A DNA stretch of 64,000 bases from JAIQFF01 sp963788505 (GTDB lineage: Bacteria > Acidobacteriota > Terriglobia > Terriglobales > Acidobacteriaceae): NCBI GenBank assembly GCA_963788505.1, contig CAWBGY010000005.1, positions 1,178,001 to 1,242,000 on the forward strand. Direction: 5' to 3'. How positions within the stretch are numbered: position 1 is the first letter of the stretch; every line of letters begins with the position of its first letter. The translations under genes and the position numbers were made by a program. Shown piece after piece: positions 17,919 through 26,510 of this stretch. A model generated the notes under the pieces. That model had not been told where the DNA came from and ran no database searches. It saw nothing but the letters and a program-made list of their open reading frames with translations.

Positions 17919-19106
17919 TTACGCGTAAAACTGAGCGATGGCGTTGACCACCGTGTTCTGCTGCGACTCGGTCAATTCCGGGAAGACCGGCAGGGCCAGA
18001 ACTTCCCGGCAAGCCCGCTCCGTCTCCGGAAAATCACCCTCCCGGTAGCCCAGGTAGGCAAAGGCCGGCTGCATGTGCAAGGGGTACGGATAATAGACTT
18101 CCGTGGGGATACCCGCGCTGCGCAGGTGTTGCCGCAACTCGTCCCGCTCAGGCGCGCGGACCACGAATTGGTTGTACACGTGGCCGCTCTCGTCTGGACA
18201 AAAGGGCAGCCCGAGAATCTGGTCCAGTCCGCGATCCTGAAACAGGGCGCGGTAACGGTCGGCGTTGTTGCGCCGGCGGTCCGACCAGCTGGAGAGATAC
18301 TTCAGCTTGACCCGCAGAATGGCGGCTTGGAGTGCGTCCAGCCGGCTGTTGATTCCCAGCTGCTCGCAGTTGTACTTGGTACGGGTACCGTGACCGCGCA
18401 GGATCTTCAAACGCTCCGCCAGGACCGGATCGTGAGTCGTGACCAGCCCGCCGTCGCCGGCCCCGCCCAGGTTCTTCGAGGGAAAGAAACTGAAACAGCC
18501 AGTACTGCCAAAATCGCCTACCGGCCGTCCCGCATAGGTTGCGCCGATGGCCTGGGCCGCGTCTTCAATGACGGGCAGCTTGTGCTGGCTGGCGATGGCC
18601 ATAATCTCGCGCATGTCCGCCGCCAGCCCGAACAGGTGCACCGGCATGATGGCGCGGGTTTGGGAGGTCACGGCCGAAGCCAGCTTGGTGACGTCCAGAT
18701 TGTAGGTGCGGGGATTGATGTCCACGAACACCGGACGCGCCTTCTGCCGGGCAATCATGCCGGCAGTGGCGCTGAAGGTAAAGGGCACGGTGATGACTTC
18801 GTCATCCTGATCGATGTCGAGCGCCATCAGGGACAGCAACAATGCGTCCGAGCCGGAGGCGCAGCCCACGGCAAACTCGCAGTTCGCCACTTTCGCGACT
18901 TCGCTCTCCAGGGCTTCGACCTCGGCTCCGAGAATAAAGTGCTGGCTCTCGAGCACGCGGTGGATGGCTTCGTACACTTCTTCGCGGATGTGGGCGTGCT
19001 GCGCCTTGAGATCCAGGAATGGGAACAGCAGCGCCGGAGTCGATGCCTTACCCGGCATCGCGGCCGCCGCGCTGGTTTTTTTTTCGGTAGTGATGGGTTG
19101 TGCCAT
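17919..19106 (-). CDS. DegT/DnrJ/EryC1/StrS family PLP-dependent sugar aminotransferase
   Basis: 395-aa fold-type I aminotransferase. It has the substrate/PLP loop CASGSDALLLSLMALDI, IEDAAQAIGATYAGRPVG, and the Schiff-base lysine in FSFFPSKNLGGAGDGG. This is the WlbC/WbpE group that aminates a 3-keto (or 4-keto) UDP-sugar. Its immediate neighbour is the fused dehydrogenase/acetyltransferase, so the pair likely makes a 3-acetamido sugar. The preceding dehydrogenase (WbpA-like) is not in the window. The N-terminus has a low-complexity stretch (TSAAAAMPGKAST) before the fold starts. Confidence 0.9.
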   Translation of the reverse strand: MAQPITTEKKTSAAAAMPGKASTPALLFPFLDLKAQHAHIREEVYEAIHRVLESQHFILGAEVEALESEVAKVANCEFAVGCASGSDALLLSLMALDIDQDDEVITVPFTFSATAGMIARQKARPVFVDINPRTYNLDVTKLASAVTSQTRAIMPVHLFGLAADMREIMAIASQHKLPVIEDAAQAIGATYAGRPVGDFGSTGCFSFFPSKNLGGAGDGGLVTTHDPVLAERLKILRGHGTRTKYNCEQLGINSRLDALQAAILRVKLKYLSSWSDRRRNNADRYRALFQDRGLDQILGLPFCPDESGHVYNQFVVRAPERDELRQHLRSAGIPTEVYYPYPLHMQPAFAYLGYREGDFPETERACREVLALPVFPELTESQQNTVVNAIAQFYA

Positions 19107-19312
19107 GAGTGCTTGTTATGTCCTCCTGCTCCCGCCATCGGCGAGAGTCATCAACCGCGAATCCATGAATGCGACAGCACTGAAAACGAGAGAGCAATAA
19201 AAGGTGTTGCGAGTTAAGCAATCAGGGGGGAGGGCCGATTCACTAATGAGATGGGGCTTCCCGTGAGAAACCGCCACCAACGCACAATTTGAGGGGGGGA
19301 GGGGTGTTGGGG

Positions 19313-21580
19313 CTATTCTACCGCAGAATAGTCCGAGTAGCCATAGCCATAATATTTATATTCGGTCGAGCTCATATCGGCTGCATTGAGCACGACTTGC
19401 AGGATCGGAGCCCCGTGAACCTCCAGAATCAGCTCCACGCTGCGCCGCATCGCGTGACGGGTGGTAACCCCAGCCCGTCCCACCAGAATCACCGCATCCG
19501 CCAGGGTCGAAAGCGCCCGCCCGTCCACAAAAGGAAGGATGGGCGCGGAATCGATGACCACAAACTGAAAGCGCTGCCGAAGTTCGTGCAAGACCCGCTG
19601 CATGGTCTCGGAACAGATCAGCTCGCCCGCATTCCCCTGTAACGTGCCCGCCGGCAGAATCGACAGGTTGCTCACCCTGGGGACTTCGAGCAATGCCCCG
19701 TCGAGATCCATGGGTTGCTTCAAGACTTCGCCCAATCCCTGGCTCGACGTGAGACCGAAGGCTCGAGCCAGCCGGCCTTTGCGGAGATCGGCATCGACCA
19801 GGCAGGTCTTGCCTTGTTTCGCCAAGGCATAGGAGAGGTTCAAAGCCACCGTGGTCTTGCCTTCTCCCGGGAACGACGACGCGATCAGCAGAACCTGGGG
19901 CGGATTGCCGGGCCACGACAGCATGATCGAAGCATACAAGGCCTGCACCGCTTCGCCTTCCGGCGAATTCGGTCGTTCCAGAAAAAAGGTGTTGGTCTCC
20001 GGCTCTTCGGCAGTCGAACTGGGCAGAAGTCCAACCATGCGCTTGGGCCAGGCTAGACGGCTCTCGTGCTGTTCCGATTCGCCGATCACCGGAATAATCG
20101 AAATATTGGAATTCCCAATCCAGCGTTTGATGTCTTCCGGAGAGCGCAGTTTGTTGTCCAGTTCCTCGCAGACGAAAGCCAGCGCGACTCCGCCCAAAAG
20201 CGCCGCCAGCAAACCTACGCACAGGTTCAACAGGGTACGTGGGGTGGCGGGAAGGTCGGGGGGCCGCGCCTGGTCGACCACTCGAATATTGGCTGATTTC
20301 GAGGCGGCAGCGATCCCGGCTTCCTTTACCTTGGCGTATAGCGAGTTGTACAACTCCACGTCGGTCTGCAGTTCCTTCTTCAATGCGTTGTAGCGCGCCA
20401 TCTGGCTTAATTCTTTGGTGGTGCCCTTCATCTCGGCCGACATCAGGCCTTCACGCGCCAGGGCTGCGGCGTAACTGGCCTTCAGCGAATTGACGATGGC
20501 CCGCTTCTGCACGTCCACCTGAGTTTGCAATTCATCCACCTGGCTCTGTAGTTTCTTCGCCATGGGATGATTCTTGCCGTAAACCACCAGGGTTTGTGCC
20601 AGCTCGGCGCGCTGCTCCGCCAGCTTGCCACTGAGCTGCTGGATCACGGGACTGTTGCGAACCTCGGGCAGCGAGTCCGGGTCACTGCCCTTCACGTTCT
20701 TGAGCAGCGCTTCAATCTGAATCCTCTCGGCCTGCGCCGTGGTGTACTGCCGGCTGAGCTCGCTCATGTGTTCGGTGTAGGTGCTCTTGTCTCCGTCCAC
20801 ATCAGTGACCCCGATGGAGGCCTGAAAATCCGCCAGCGCCTTGGTCGAGGACTCCATGCGGGCGCGGATATCGTCGAGCTGGCGCGAAAGCCATTCCGAC
20901 GACTTCATGATGGCATTGTGCCGGGTCTGAAACGTGTCTTCAATGAAAGTCTGGACCACCTCATTGGCAACCTGGGCCGCCAACTGGGGATTGTGGCTGG
21001 AGAAGCTTACCGTGATCAGACGGCTGGTGGTGTCGCGCTTGACCTTCAGCAGGGGACGGAAATTCGCCAGCGCCGTCTGCTCGGCGGCGGTCAACTGGAG
21101 CGTGTCCGACGGTGACGCGGCGGTCAGCAGGTTCTCTCCCGGCGTACCCTTGCCCATGATTTCCGGATTCTGGTCAAGCCGCATCTTGCGGATGACGTCG
21201 ACCGCCAGGCTGTCGGTCTGCAACACCTGCGCCTGGGTTTCCAGATACTCCGCATCGCTGGTCGCAGCCCCGCCTTCGAGAGAAAATATTTCGCCGGGCG
21301 CATCGATTTCGATGCGCGACGACGCCACGTACGTGGGCGTGGTCAGGAACGTGATCGCCGCGACCGTTACCATGACGGCCAGGGCAAAAACCGCGGAGAG
21401 TCTCCAATGTTTTTGCAGGACATCGAGAGCCCGGAACCAGTCGGCTGCGCGATCGTCGCCCGCCGGGGCGGACGAATCTAGACGCGGGGTGCGTTCCGCG
21501 AGTTGAACGTCGACGTCGGCTGGCCTCTGTCGGCCAATGCCCTTGCCTGCTTGTTGCATCAGTTCGAAGTTTCTACTCAC
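19313..21580 (-). CDS. Wzc-like polysaccharide co-polymerase / BY-type tyrosine autokinase
   Basis: 755-aa inner-membrane protein. The Wzz domain starts after a first TM (WRLSAVFALAVMVTVAAITFL). A long periplasmic coiled coil (about 200-430) follows, then a second TM (LCVGLLAALLGGVALAFV), then the BY-kinase: Walker A SSFPGEGKTTVALN, A' CLVDADLRKGRLA, Walker B FVVIDSAPIL. The C-terminus is a tyrosine cluster (EYKYYGYGYSDYSAVE) expected to be autophosphorylated. It controls chain length and works with the Wza-like gene just upstream. Regulation by tyrosine phosphorylation is standard for the family. Confidence 0.93.
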   Translation of the reverse strand: MSRNFELMQQAGKGIGRQRPADVDVQLAERTPRLDSSAPAGDDRAADWFRALDVLQKHWRLSAVFALAVMVTVAAITFLTTPTYVASSRIEIDAPGEIFSLEGGAATSDAEYLETQAQVLQTDSLAVDVIRKMRLDQNPEIMGKGTPGENLLTAASPSDTLQLTAAEQTALANFRPLLKVKRDTTSRLITVSFSSHNPQLAAQVANEVVQTFIEDTFQTRHNAIMKSSEWLSRQLDDIRARMESSTKALADFQASIGVTDVDGDKSTYTEHMSELSRQYTTAQAERIQIEALLKNVKGSDPDSLPEVRNSPVIQQLSGKLAEQRAELAQTLVVYGKNHPMAKKLQSQVDELQTQVDVQKRAIVNSLKASYAAALAREGLMSAEMKGTTKELSQMARYNALKKELQTDVELYNSLYAKVKEAGIAAASKSANIRVVDQARPPDLPATPRTLLNLCVGLLAALLGGVALAFVCEELDNKLRSPEDIKRWIGNSNISIIPVIGESEQHESRLAWPKRMVGLLPSSTAEEPETNTFFLERPNSPEGEAVQALYASIMLSWPGNPPQVLLIASSFPGEGKTTVALNLSYALAKQGKTCLVDADLRKGRLARAFGLTSSQGLGEVLKQPMDLDGALLEVPRVSNLSILPAGTLQGNAGELICSETMQRVLHELRQRFQFVVIDSAPILPFVDGRALSTLADAVILVGRAGVTTRHAMRRSVELILEVHGAPILQVVLNAADMSSTEYKYYGYGYSDYSAVE

Positions 21581-21652
21581 GCCCTGCCTCCATGCCGCCT
21601 TATATCCGTTTTGAATCTCTCGAATGTTCGCTGCTCGGTCGTCTTACTTCGG

Positions 21653-22660
21653 TCAACGCACTCCATAGATGGCCAAACCGGTTGCCGATTGAATGATCGC
21701 TTCCAGAGTGCGTCTGCCCGCGCTCTTGGCCGCGCTGGTGGGAACAAAAATAATGTCTTCGGCCTGAAGGCGAACGTCGGGGGCCTTCGATGCCAGCATG
21801 TCCTTGAGAGCGAGCGGAGTCTCCTGCGGCCCCTTGGACGTTTTCCGGATCAGCTTGGCGTTGTTCAGCTTGGCGGTCGGGCCGGTGCCTCCGGCCACGG
21901 CGATGGCTTGCAGCACCGTCATACCGCCGCTGCTCATGACCATGCCGCTCGGCTTGAGCACATCCCCAACCACGTACACCACTCCGGCGGTCGACACCAC
22001 GACCGTGTCTCCGGGAAAGACTTCGATATTGCTTTGCACCGATTCGGCCGCGTCATTCGACAGCGCGACCGTGGTCGGCTTCGTGGGATTGTCGCGATGG
22101 GTGATGCTGATCAGCTTGCCCGCTTTGTCCGTCGTACCCCCCGCCAGCGACAGCACATCGAACAAGGTCCGGGTGCCCAGCAGCGGGTAAACCCCGGGCT
22201 TGGCCACCTGGCCGAGCACCGAAACTCCCTGCGTGGCGTATTCCTTGGCGAAGACCGAAACCTGAGGATCGGTAAAGAATCCGCCGGCCACCAGTTTTTT
22301 GGTGATGATGGACTGGGCCTCGGCCGTGGTTTTTCCCGCGACCTCAACCGCGCCGATGAAGTTCAAGAAGACATTTCCGTCCGCCGCAACCCGCACTTCC
22401 TGATCGGAGTCCGGGGCCCCGAGAATGCTGATCTTGAGCAAATCGCCGGCGCCGATGACGGGCACCGTCGGAATTGTAGGCGCGGCCGCGGCCGCTGCGG
22501 CCGGGGCGGTGTGATCCGCGGCGGCCACCTGGTCGGGCTGAGATTGCGCGGGAGCGGGTTCCGCAGTTTGCGCCTGCGCCCCCACACTCAGCGCGAGTGC
22601 AACCAGAGACAACATGATGACCGCGAACATCCGGTCGCCGATTTTTACGAATTGCCGCAT
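21653..22660 (-). CDS. Wza-like polysaccharide export (OPX) protein, Poly_export/SLBB
   Basis: 335-aa exported protein. The longest frame starts at 22774, but ATG at 22660 has GAGGT 5 nt upstream and opens a signal peptide (MRQFVKIGDRMFAVIMLSLV..AQAQ). After an Ala/Pro-rich linker comes the Poly_export domain (GAGDLLKISILGAPDSDQEVRVAADGN). Two SLBB domains follow (VSVLGQVAKPGVYPL and VYVVGDVLKPSGMVM). No lipobox Cys is present, so it is not a classical Wza lipoprotein. It forms or gates the periplasmic/outer-membrane export path with the Wzc-like protein. Confidence 0.9.
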   Translation of the reverse strand: MRQFVKIGDRMFAVIMLSLVALALSVGAQAQTAEPAPAQSQPDQVAAADHTAPAAAAAAAPTIPTVPVIGAGDLLKISILGAPDSDQEVRVAADGNVFLNFIGAVEVAGKTTAEAQSIITKKLVAGGFFTDPQVSVFAKEYATQGVSVLGQVAKPGVYPLLGTRTLFDVLSLAGGTTDKAGKLISITHRDNPTKPTTVALSNDAAESVQSNIEVFPGDTVVVSTAGVVYVVGDVLKPSGMVMSSGGMTVLQAIAVAGGTGPTAKLNNAKLIRKTSKGPQETPLALKDMLASKAPDVRLQAEDIIFVPTSAAKSAGRRTLEAIIQSATGLAIYGVR

Positions 22661-22779
22661 GATTACCTCTAAGTCGGTGGTGCTGTTTTTCGGACTGCGG
22701 TCCAGCCGACGGGCCGCAGTGACCGCATCCGAAGCTTGCGGGTGGGATGCTTTCCGAGTTGGCGAAAATGGCATGCTGG

Positions 22780-24267
22780 CTACCCCTTATGGAAGAGACT
22801 GCGCTCGCGCAGCCCGTTGCCGCCGCTGGACAAGTGGCTGCTGGGAGGACTCATGCGATACTGCTCGATTTTGTACAGCAAGGTCCGGTAACTGACTTTC
22901 AGCAGCCGGGCCGCCGCCTTCCGGTTCCAGCGGGCCTGTTCCAGCGCGGCGGCGATCGCATTCCGCTCGGTCTCTCCCCGGACGCTTTGCACCAGCGATT
23001 TCAGACCTGAAATTGGGGGTTGCGCTTCCGGCGCTTCCACCATGAGTCCGTTCTGCTCTTCATGATTCTGGGGCAGGTAAGAATTCCAGAATGCCATGTC
23101 GCTGTCGCGGCGCGCGGCATTGAGGTCGAGCTGGCCGTCGCCCATCACCAGGTAGCGCTTCACGAATTTTTCCAGTTCGCCCAGATTGCCCGGCCAGCTG
23201 TGTTGCCGGCAGGCATCGAGCGCCGCCGCCGAAAAGATGCGCGCCGGCAGGCTGTAGCGCCGGGCCAAACGGTTCATGAAGTGAGCCAGCAGAAGAGGAA
23301 TCTCCTCTTTGCGCTGGCGCAGGGCCGGAACGTGCACGGTGAAAGCGCTCAAGCGATAGTACAAGTCTTCCCGCAACTTCCGGTCGGCAATGGCTTGTTC
23401 GAGGTTGACCTGGGTGGCGGCCAGGATGCGAACGTCCAGGGCAATCTGATGATCGCTGCCCGCCCGCACAAAATGTCCGTCCCGCAAGACATGCAGCAAC
23501 TTGGTCTGCAGGGACATCGGCATTTCCGTGATCTCATCGATAAACAGGGTGCCGCTCTGGCACAATTCAAGCTTGCCGGGCTTGCTGCGGCCGCCGCCAT
23601 TCACGCTTCCAAAGATCTCGCTCTCCAGCATGTCGGCGGGCAGGGTGGTGCAACTTAATTTGAGGAAGCGGAAGCCGGAACGAACCGATAGCTTGTGAAT
23701 CAGCCGGGCCGCCAGCTCTTTGCCGCTGCCATACTCTCCCAGGATAAGCACCGGGGCGCCTAACTGGGCCAGCAGTTCGGCCTGGGCCCGCAGCTTTCGC
23801 ATGGTCGGGCTGGCTGCCACGAAAAACATGTCGTCGCCGATGTGCTCGATTTCGTCGGTTACGGTTTCACACTCGCCGCTGTCCAGGGTGCAGAACAGGG
23901 AGCGCCGGATCGCAGTCTCGAGCTGCAGGGCTTGCAGCGGCCGCAGCAAAAAATCTTGCGCTCCCAGGCGAAGCGCTTCCAGCTTTTGCTGGGGGTCGTC
24001 GGAGTTGGCCAGCACCAGCACGGGAAGATCAGGGCGCACCCGGCGCAGCCACCGCAGGGTATGCAAACCGTCGGAGTCGCCGGCATTGAGATCCAGCAGG
24101 ACCAGATCCGGACCAGGTCCGGCCTGAACCCGTTCCAGGGCCTCCCAACCGCTGCCTGCGGTCTCCAGCTGCAAGCTCAGGCTGCCGCCGGTCCAGGGCA
24201 GATCGAGAGTTGATCTTTCCTTGCTGACGAACAGGATTTGAGCGGATTCCATGGAATTTTCAGTCAA
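22780..24267 (-). CDS. NtrC-family AAA+ regulator lacking the sigma-54 GAFTGA loop
   Basis: About 495-aa regulator. An N-terminal receiver-like domain has the phospho-Asp site LVLLDLNAGD, but the usual N-terminal acidic pair is replaced (ILFVSKERS). The AAA+ core has Walker A ILGEYGSGKE, Walker B GTLFIDEITEM and the arginine-finger region LREDLYYRLSAF. The C-terminal Fis-type HTH is WNRKAAARLLKVSYRTLLYKI. Where EIFG should lead to GAFTGA it reads EIFGSVNGGGRSKPG, so sigma-54 contact is probably lost. Start is ambiguous: TTG 24267 (AGGAG 11 nt upstream), GTG 24279 or ATG 24252. It likely regulates the EPS locus by a sigma-54-independent route. Confidence 0.85.
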   Translation of the reverse strand: MTENSMESAQILFVSKERSTLDLPWTGGSLSLQLETAGSGWEALERVQAGPGPDLVLLDLNAGDSDGLHTLRWLRRVRPDLPVLVLANSDDPQQKLEALRLGAQDFLLRPLQALQLETAIRRSLFCTLDSGECETVTDEIEHIGDDMFFVAASPTMRKLRAQAELLAQLGAPVLILGEYGSGKELAARLIHKLSVRSGFRFLKLSCTTLPADMLESEIFGSVNGGGRSKPGKLELCQSGTLFIDEITEMPMSLQTKLLHVLRDGHFVRAGSDHQIALDVRILAATQVNLEQAIADRKLREDLYYRLSAFTVHVPALRQRKEEIPLLLAHFMNRLARRYSLPARIFSAAALDACRQHSWPGNLGELEKFVKRYLVMGDGQLDLNAARRDSDMAFWNSYLPQNHEEQNGLMVEAPEAQPPISGLKSLVQSVRGETERNAIAAALEQARWNRKAAARLLKVSYRTLLYKIEQYRMSPPSSHLSSGGNGLRERSLFHKG

Positions 24268-24320
24268 CGGCGGAAACACTCCTCACAGCTGTAACCTTAA
24301 CGGCAACCGATCGGCCGATC

Positions 24321-24875
24321 TTACAAAGCTTCGACGTCATATCCCTCGACCCGCACTGCCAGAGAACGTTGGATGGCGTCGACGGAGATGATCAGTGTCC
24401 GGTCCCCGTTACGGGATAGCAGCACGCCTTCGACACCTTCGAGAGAGCCGCCTCGGATGCGCACTCTTTGTCCGATTTTCAGGAACGGATGCGCCGACCA
24501 GGGAACTTCCTGGGAGATGACCGCGCGCAGCGCGTTGATCTGCTCTTCCGGGATGGGGATCGCTTCCCCGCGCATGCTGACAATGCCGAACACGCCGTTC
24601 GTTCGGTACACTCGCATGCGCTCTTCGTTGTTGCTCACCACCAGCTTGACGAAGACGTAACAACTGAACAAAGGCAGTTCGACTTTCTTCTTGCGATCGC
24701 TCCAGCGCCGGATCTCGGTGACCAGGGGAAGAAAGGTCGTCAGACCCTGTTCCTGAAATCGTTCCGAAATGACTTTCTCGTTGCGCGCCCGCGTCTGCAC
24801 CGCGTACCAGTTCGCTGCTTCCACTTTGGCCATCGTTGCGCCGGAGGATTGCAAGTCTCGAAGTCTCCCGCTCAT
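24321..24875 (-). CDS. UpxY/RfaH-type NusG paralogue, operon-specific antiterminator
   Basis: 184-aa NusG-family protein. The NGN domain reads NWYAVQTRARNEKVISERFQEQG and LFSCYVFVKL. The C-terminal KOW region is KIGQRVRIRGGSLEGVEGVLL. As the first gene of a very long polysaccharide locus it fits the UpxY/LoaP/RfaH class, which load on RNA polymerase near the leader and suppress termination across the operon. The general housekeeping NusG normally lies beside secE and rplK, which are absent here. The start could also be the ATG 14 codons downstream (MAKVEAANWY). Confidence 0.85.
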   Translation of the reverse strand: MSGRLRDLQSSGATMAKVEAANWYAVQTRARNEKVISERFQEQGLTTFLPLVTEIRRWSDRKKKVELPLFSCYVFVKLVVSNNEERMRVYRTNGVFGIVSMRGEAIPIPEEQINALRAVISQEVPWSAHPFLKIGQRVRIRGGSLEGVEGVLLSRNGDRTLIISVDAIQRSLAVRVEGYDVEAL

Positions 24876-25546
24876 AATTGTAGCTTCGCCCTCTGAGTCA
24901 CAGAGACAGCTTGACCCAAATGCGACGCAGGTTGTATTCGGTACGGGGCAATGCAGGGGGGAGAGATCGGAACTGCCCTAACAACGATAGTAGAGTAACA
25001 GTGTGATGCAAGCCGCTGCAAGAGGCACCTCCACTCGGCGAAGGTAATCTCCTATCCTTAGGGCCTATAGTACCCCCATGATAGGGAAGAACGGGCTAGA
25101 GATTATGGGCCCTATGACCTGGCTCATTCCGATCCCGCGTCAGAAGGTTCTTCGGCCCCAACAAACTCCGACATAGACCGTTTACAATCAGTTGTTTACA
25201 CGATAACGGACTACTTCTTGGCATGGGTTCACAGCAGCCCCTCCCGGCAGGCCAGTAGAGTAACCCTTGAAGCAGATTCCGAAGTAACATGACTGGGAGA
25301 CAGATATTGCAAACTCCTTCAACTATTCCGGTTGCGTCAATTTAACTATTTACGCTAATATCCCACCAGTACCCGCCACTGTCTGCTGGCCAAGCGGGGC
25401 GATTCCGTGGCTTCTCCCCCCACGAACGGCAGTTCTCCTCCCTGTCTCGGAGAGATATTTCTCCGGTAGTAGGTATTTTGTTCTCTAAGACTGGCTCATT
25501 GCGAGTCTGTTGAGGATGGTTTCGTGCAAATTTTCCGGGAGGAAGT
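24876..25546. promoter_or_regulatory. divergent regulatory region / EPS operon leader
   Basis: A 671-bp gene-free stretch between the divergently read antiterminator gene and the LuxR-type regulator. It must contain the EPS operon promoter and leader. It has two related blocks rich in GGGCC/CCTAT: near 25058-25071 (TTAGGGCCTATAG) and near 25104-25118 (TTATGGGCCCTATGA). The second contains the GGGCCC palindrome. No ORF here has a ribosome site or a recognisable product. Promoter elements for the minus strand are not clear enough to place. Confidence 0.45.
25332..25360 (+). promoter_or_regulatory. candidate sigma-70 promoter of the LuxR-type regulator
   Basis: TTGCGT (25332-25337), a 17-nt AT-rich spacer and CTAATA (25355-25360). 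This would place transcription start about 180 nt before the ATG at 25547. The match is modest and only sequence-based. Confidence 0.3.
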
Positions 25547-26473
25547 ATGCAAACCTCTAACCACTCAGAGACCAAGATCATCCGCGCGCTGGTGGTTGAC
25601 GATACCCGCATTCACACTCAGCTTCTGGCTGACGCTTTGCGACGCGACCCCCAACTGGAAATGATCAGTCCGCCGGCCAGTTCGCGGGACTTGGTTGAAA
25701 CCGTGAAGCGGCACAGCGTTCAGGTCGTGGTCCTGAGTTCAAATCTCGACGAGGAACCATCGCGAGGCTTCGAGGTGCTACGGCAACTGCGGGCCTCTGA
25801 TCCCGGCATACTCGTGATCATGTTGCTGGATTCATCGAAGAAAGAGACCATTCTGCAAGCCTTCCGTGCCGGAGCGCGGGGAATCTTCAGCCGGCTGGAC
25901 TCCGTGGAAACTCTATCCAAATCCATCCGCAGCGTGTACGAGGGGCAAATTTGGGCGAACAGCGAACAGATGTCTTTCGCAGTGGAGGCGCTGGCATCTT
26001 CTCCAATACTGCGCGCGGTGGACGCCAATGGTCTGAGTCTGCTGTCCAAACGGGAGATGGAGGTGGTCCGCAGTCTGGCTGAAGGGTTGACCAATCGTGA
26101 AATTGCCGACCGCCTGGGACTGAGCCAGCACACCATCAAGAATTACCTTTTTCGCGTTTACGACAAGTTAGGGGTTTCGAGCCGCCTGGAACTGATGTTC
26201 ATGACGTTGACGCAAGCGGGCGCTCCTGGATCGGAGGGACGTACCGCCCGCGCCGCCGTGCGCCACGGAGATGGAGATCAACCTCCGGCGAAGCGGCCAG
26301 CGCCGACGCGAGGGGCGCGTTCGGAAGCGAACGGTACCCCCGAAGAATCAAACCTTCCGTTCCGGGTTTCGAGCATGAGGAGCGCGGAGCTTAAGTTCGA
26401 CAAGCCCGATGAAAAGGGGCGGGAGGCGCCCAAATCGCCGATCGCCTTGATCACTACCGACCCGCTCGATTAA
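25547..26473 (+). CDS. NarL/LuxR-type response regulator with degenerate receiver
   Basis: 308-aa protein preceded by a strong GGAGGAAGT site. The receiver has ALVVDDTRIHTQ at its start (acidic pair present), but the phosphoacceptor position reads VVVLSSNLD, so Ser stands where Asp is expected. The conserved Lys after beta-5 appears as Arg (FSRLDS). The LuxR HTH is intact: LSKREMEVVRSLAEGLTNREIADRLGLSQHTIKNYLFRVYDKLGVSSR. A disordered C-terminal tail of about 75 residues follows. It faces away from the EPS operon and probably controls it or itself, without canonical phosphorylation. Confidence 0.88.
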   Translation: MQTSNHSETKIIRALVVDDTRIHTQLLADALRRDPQLEMISPPASSRDLVETVKRHSVQVVVLSSNLDEEPSRGFEVLRQLRASDPGILVIMLLDSSKKETILQAFRAGARGIFSRLDSVETLSKSIRSVYEGQIWANSEQMSFAVEALASSPILRAVDANGLSLLSKREMEVVRSLAEGLTNREIADRLGLSQHTIKNYLFRVYDKLGVSSRLELMFMTLTQAGAPGSEGRTARAAVRHGDGDQPPAKRPAPTRGARSEANGTPEESNLPFRVSSMRSAELKFDKPDEKGREAPKSPIALITTDPLD

Positions 26474-26510
26474 GTCCTGATTCTTTTCGCGGCAGGTTAC
26501 AAGAACAGAC

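Noticed and set aside
25218..25240. Possible sigma-54 promoter (TTGGCA...)
   Set aside because: The GC element is not 10 nt after the GG, so the -24/-12 geometry fails.
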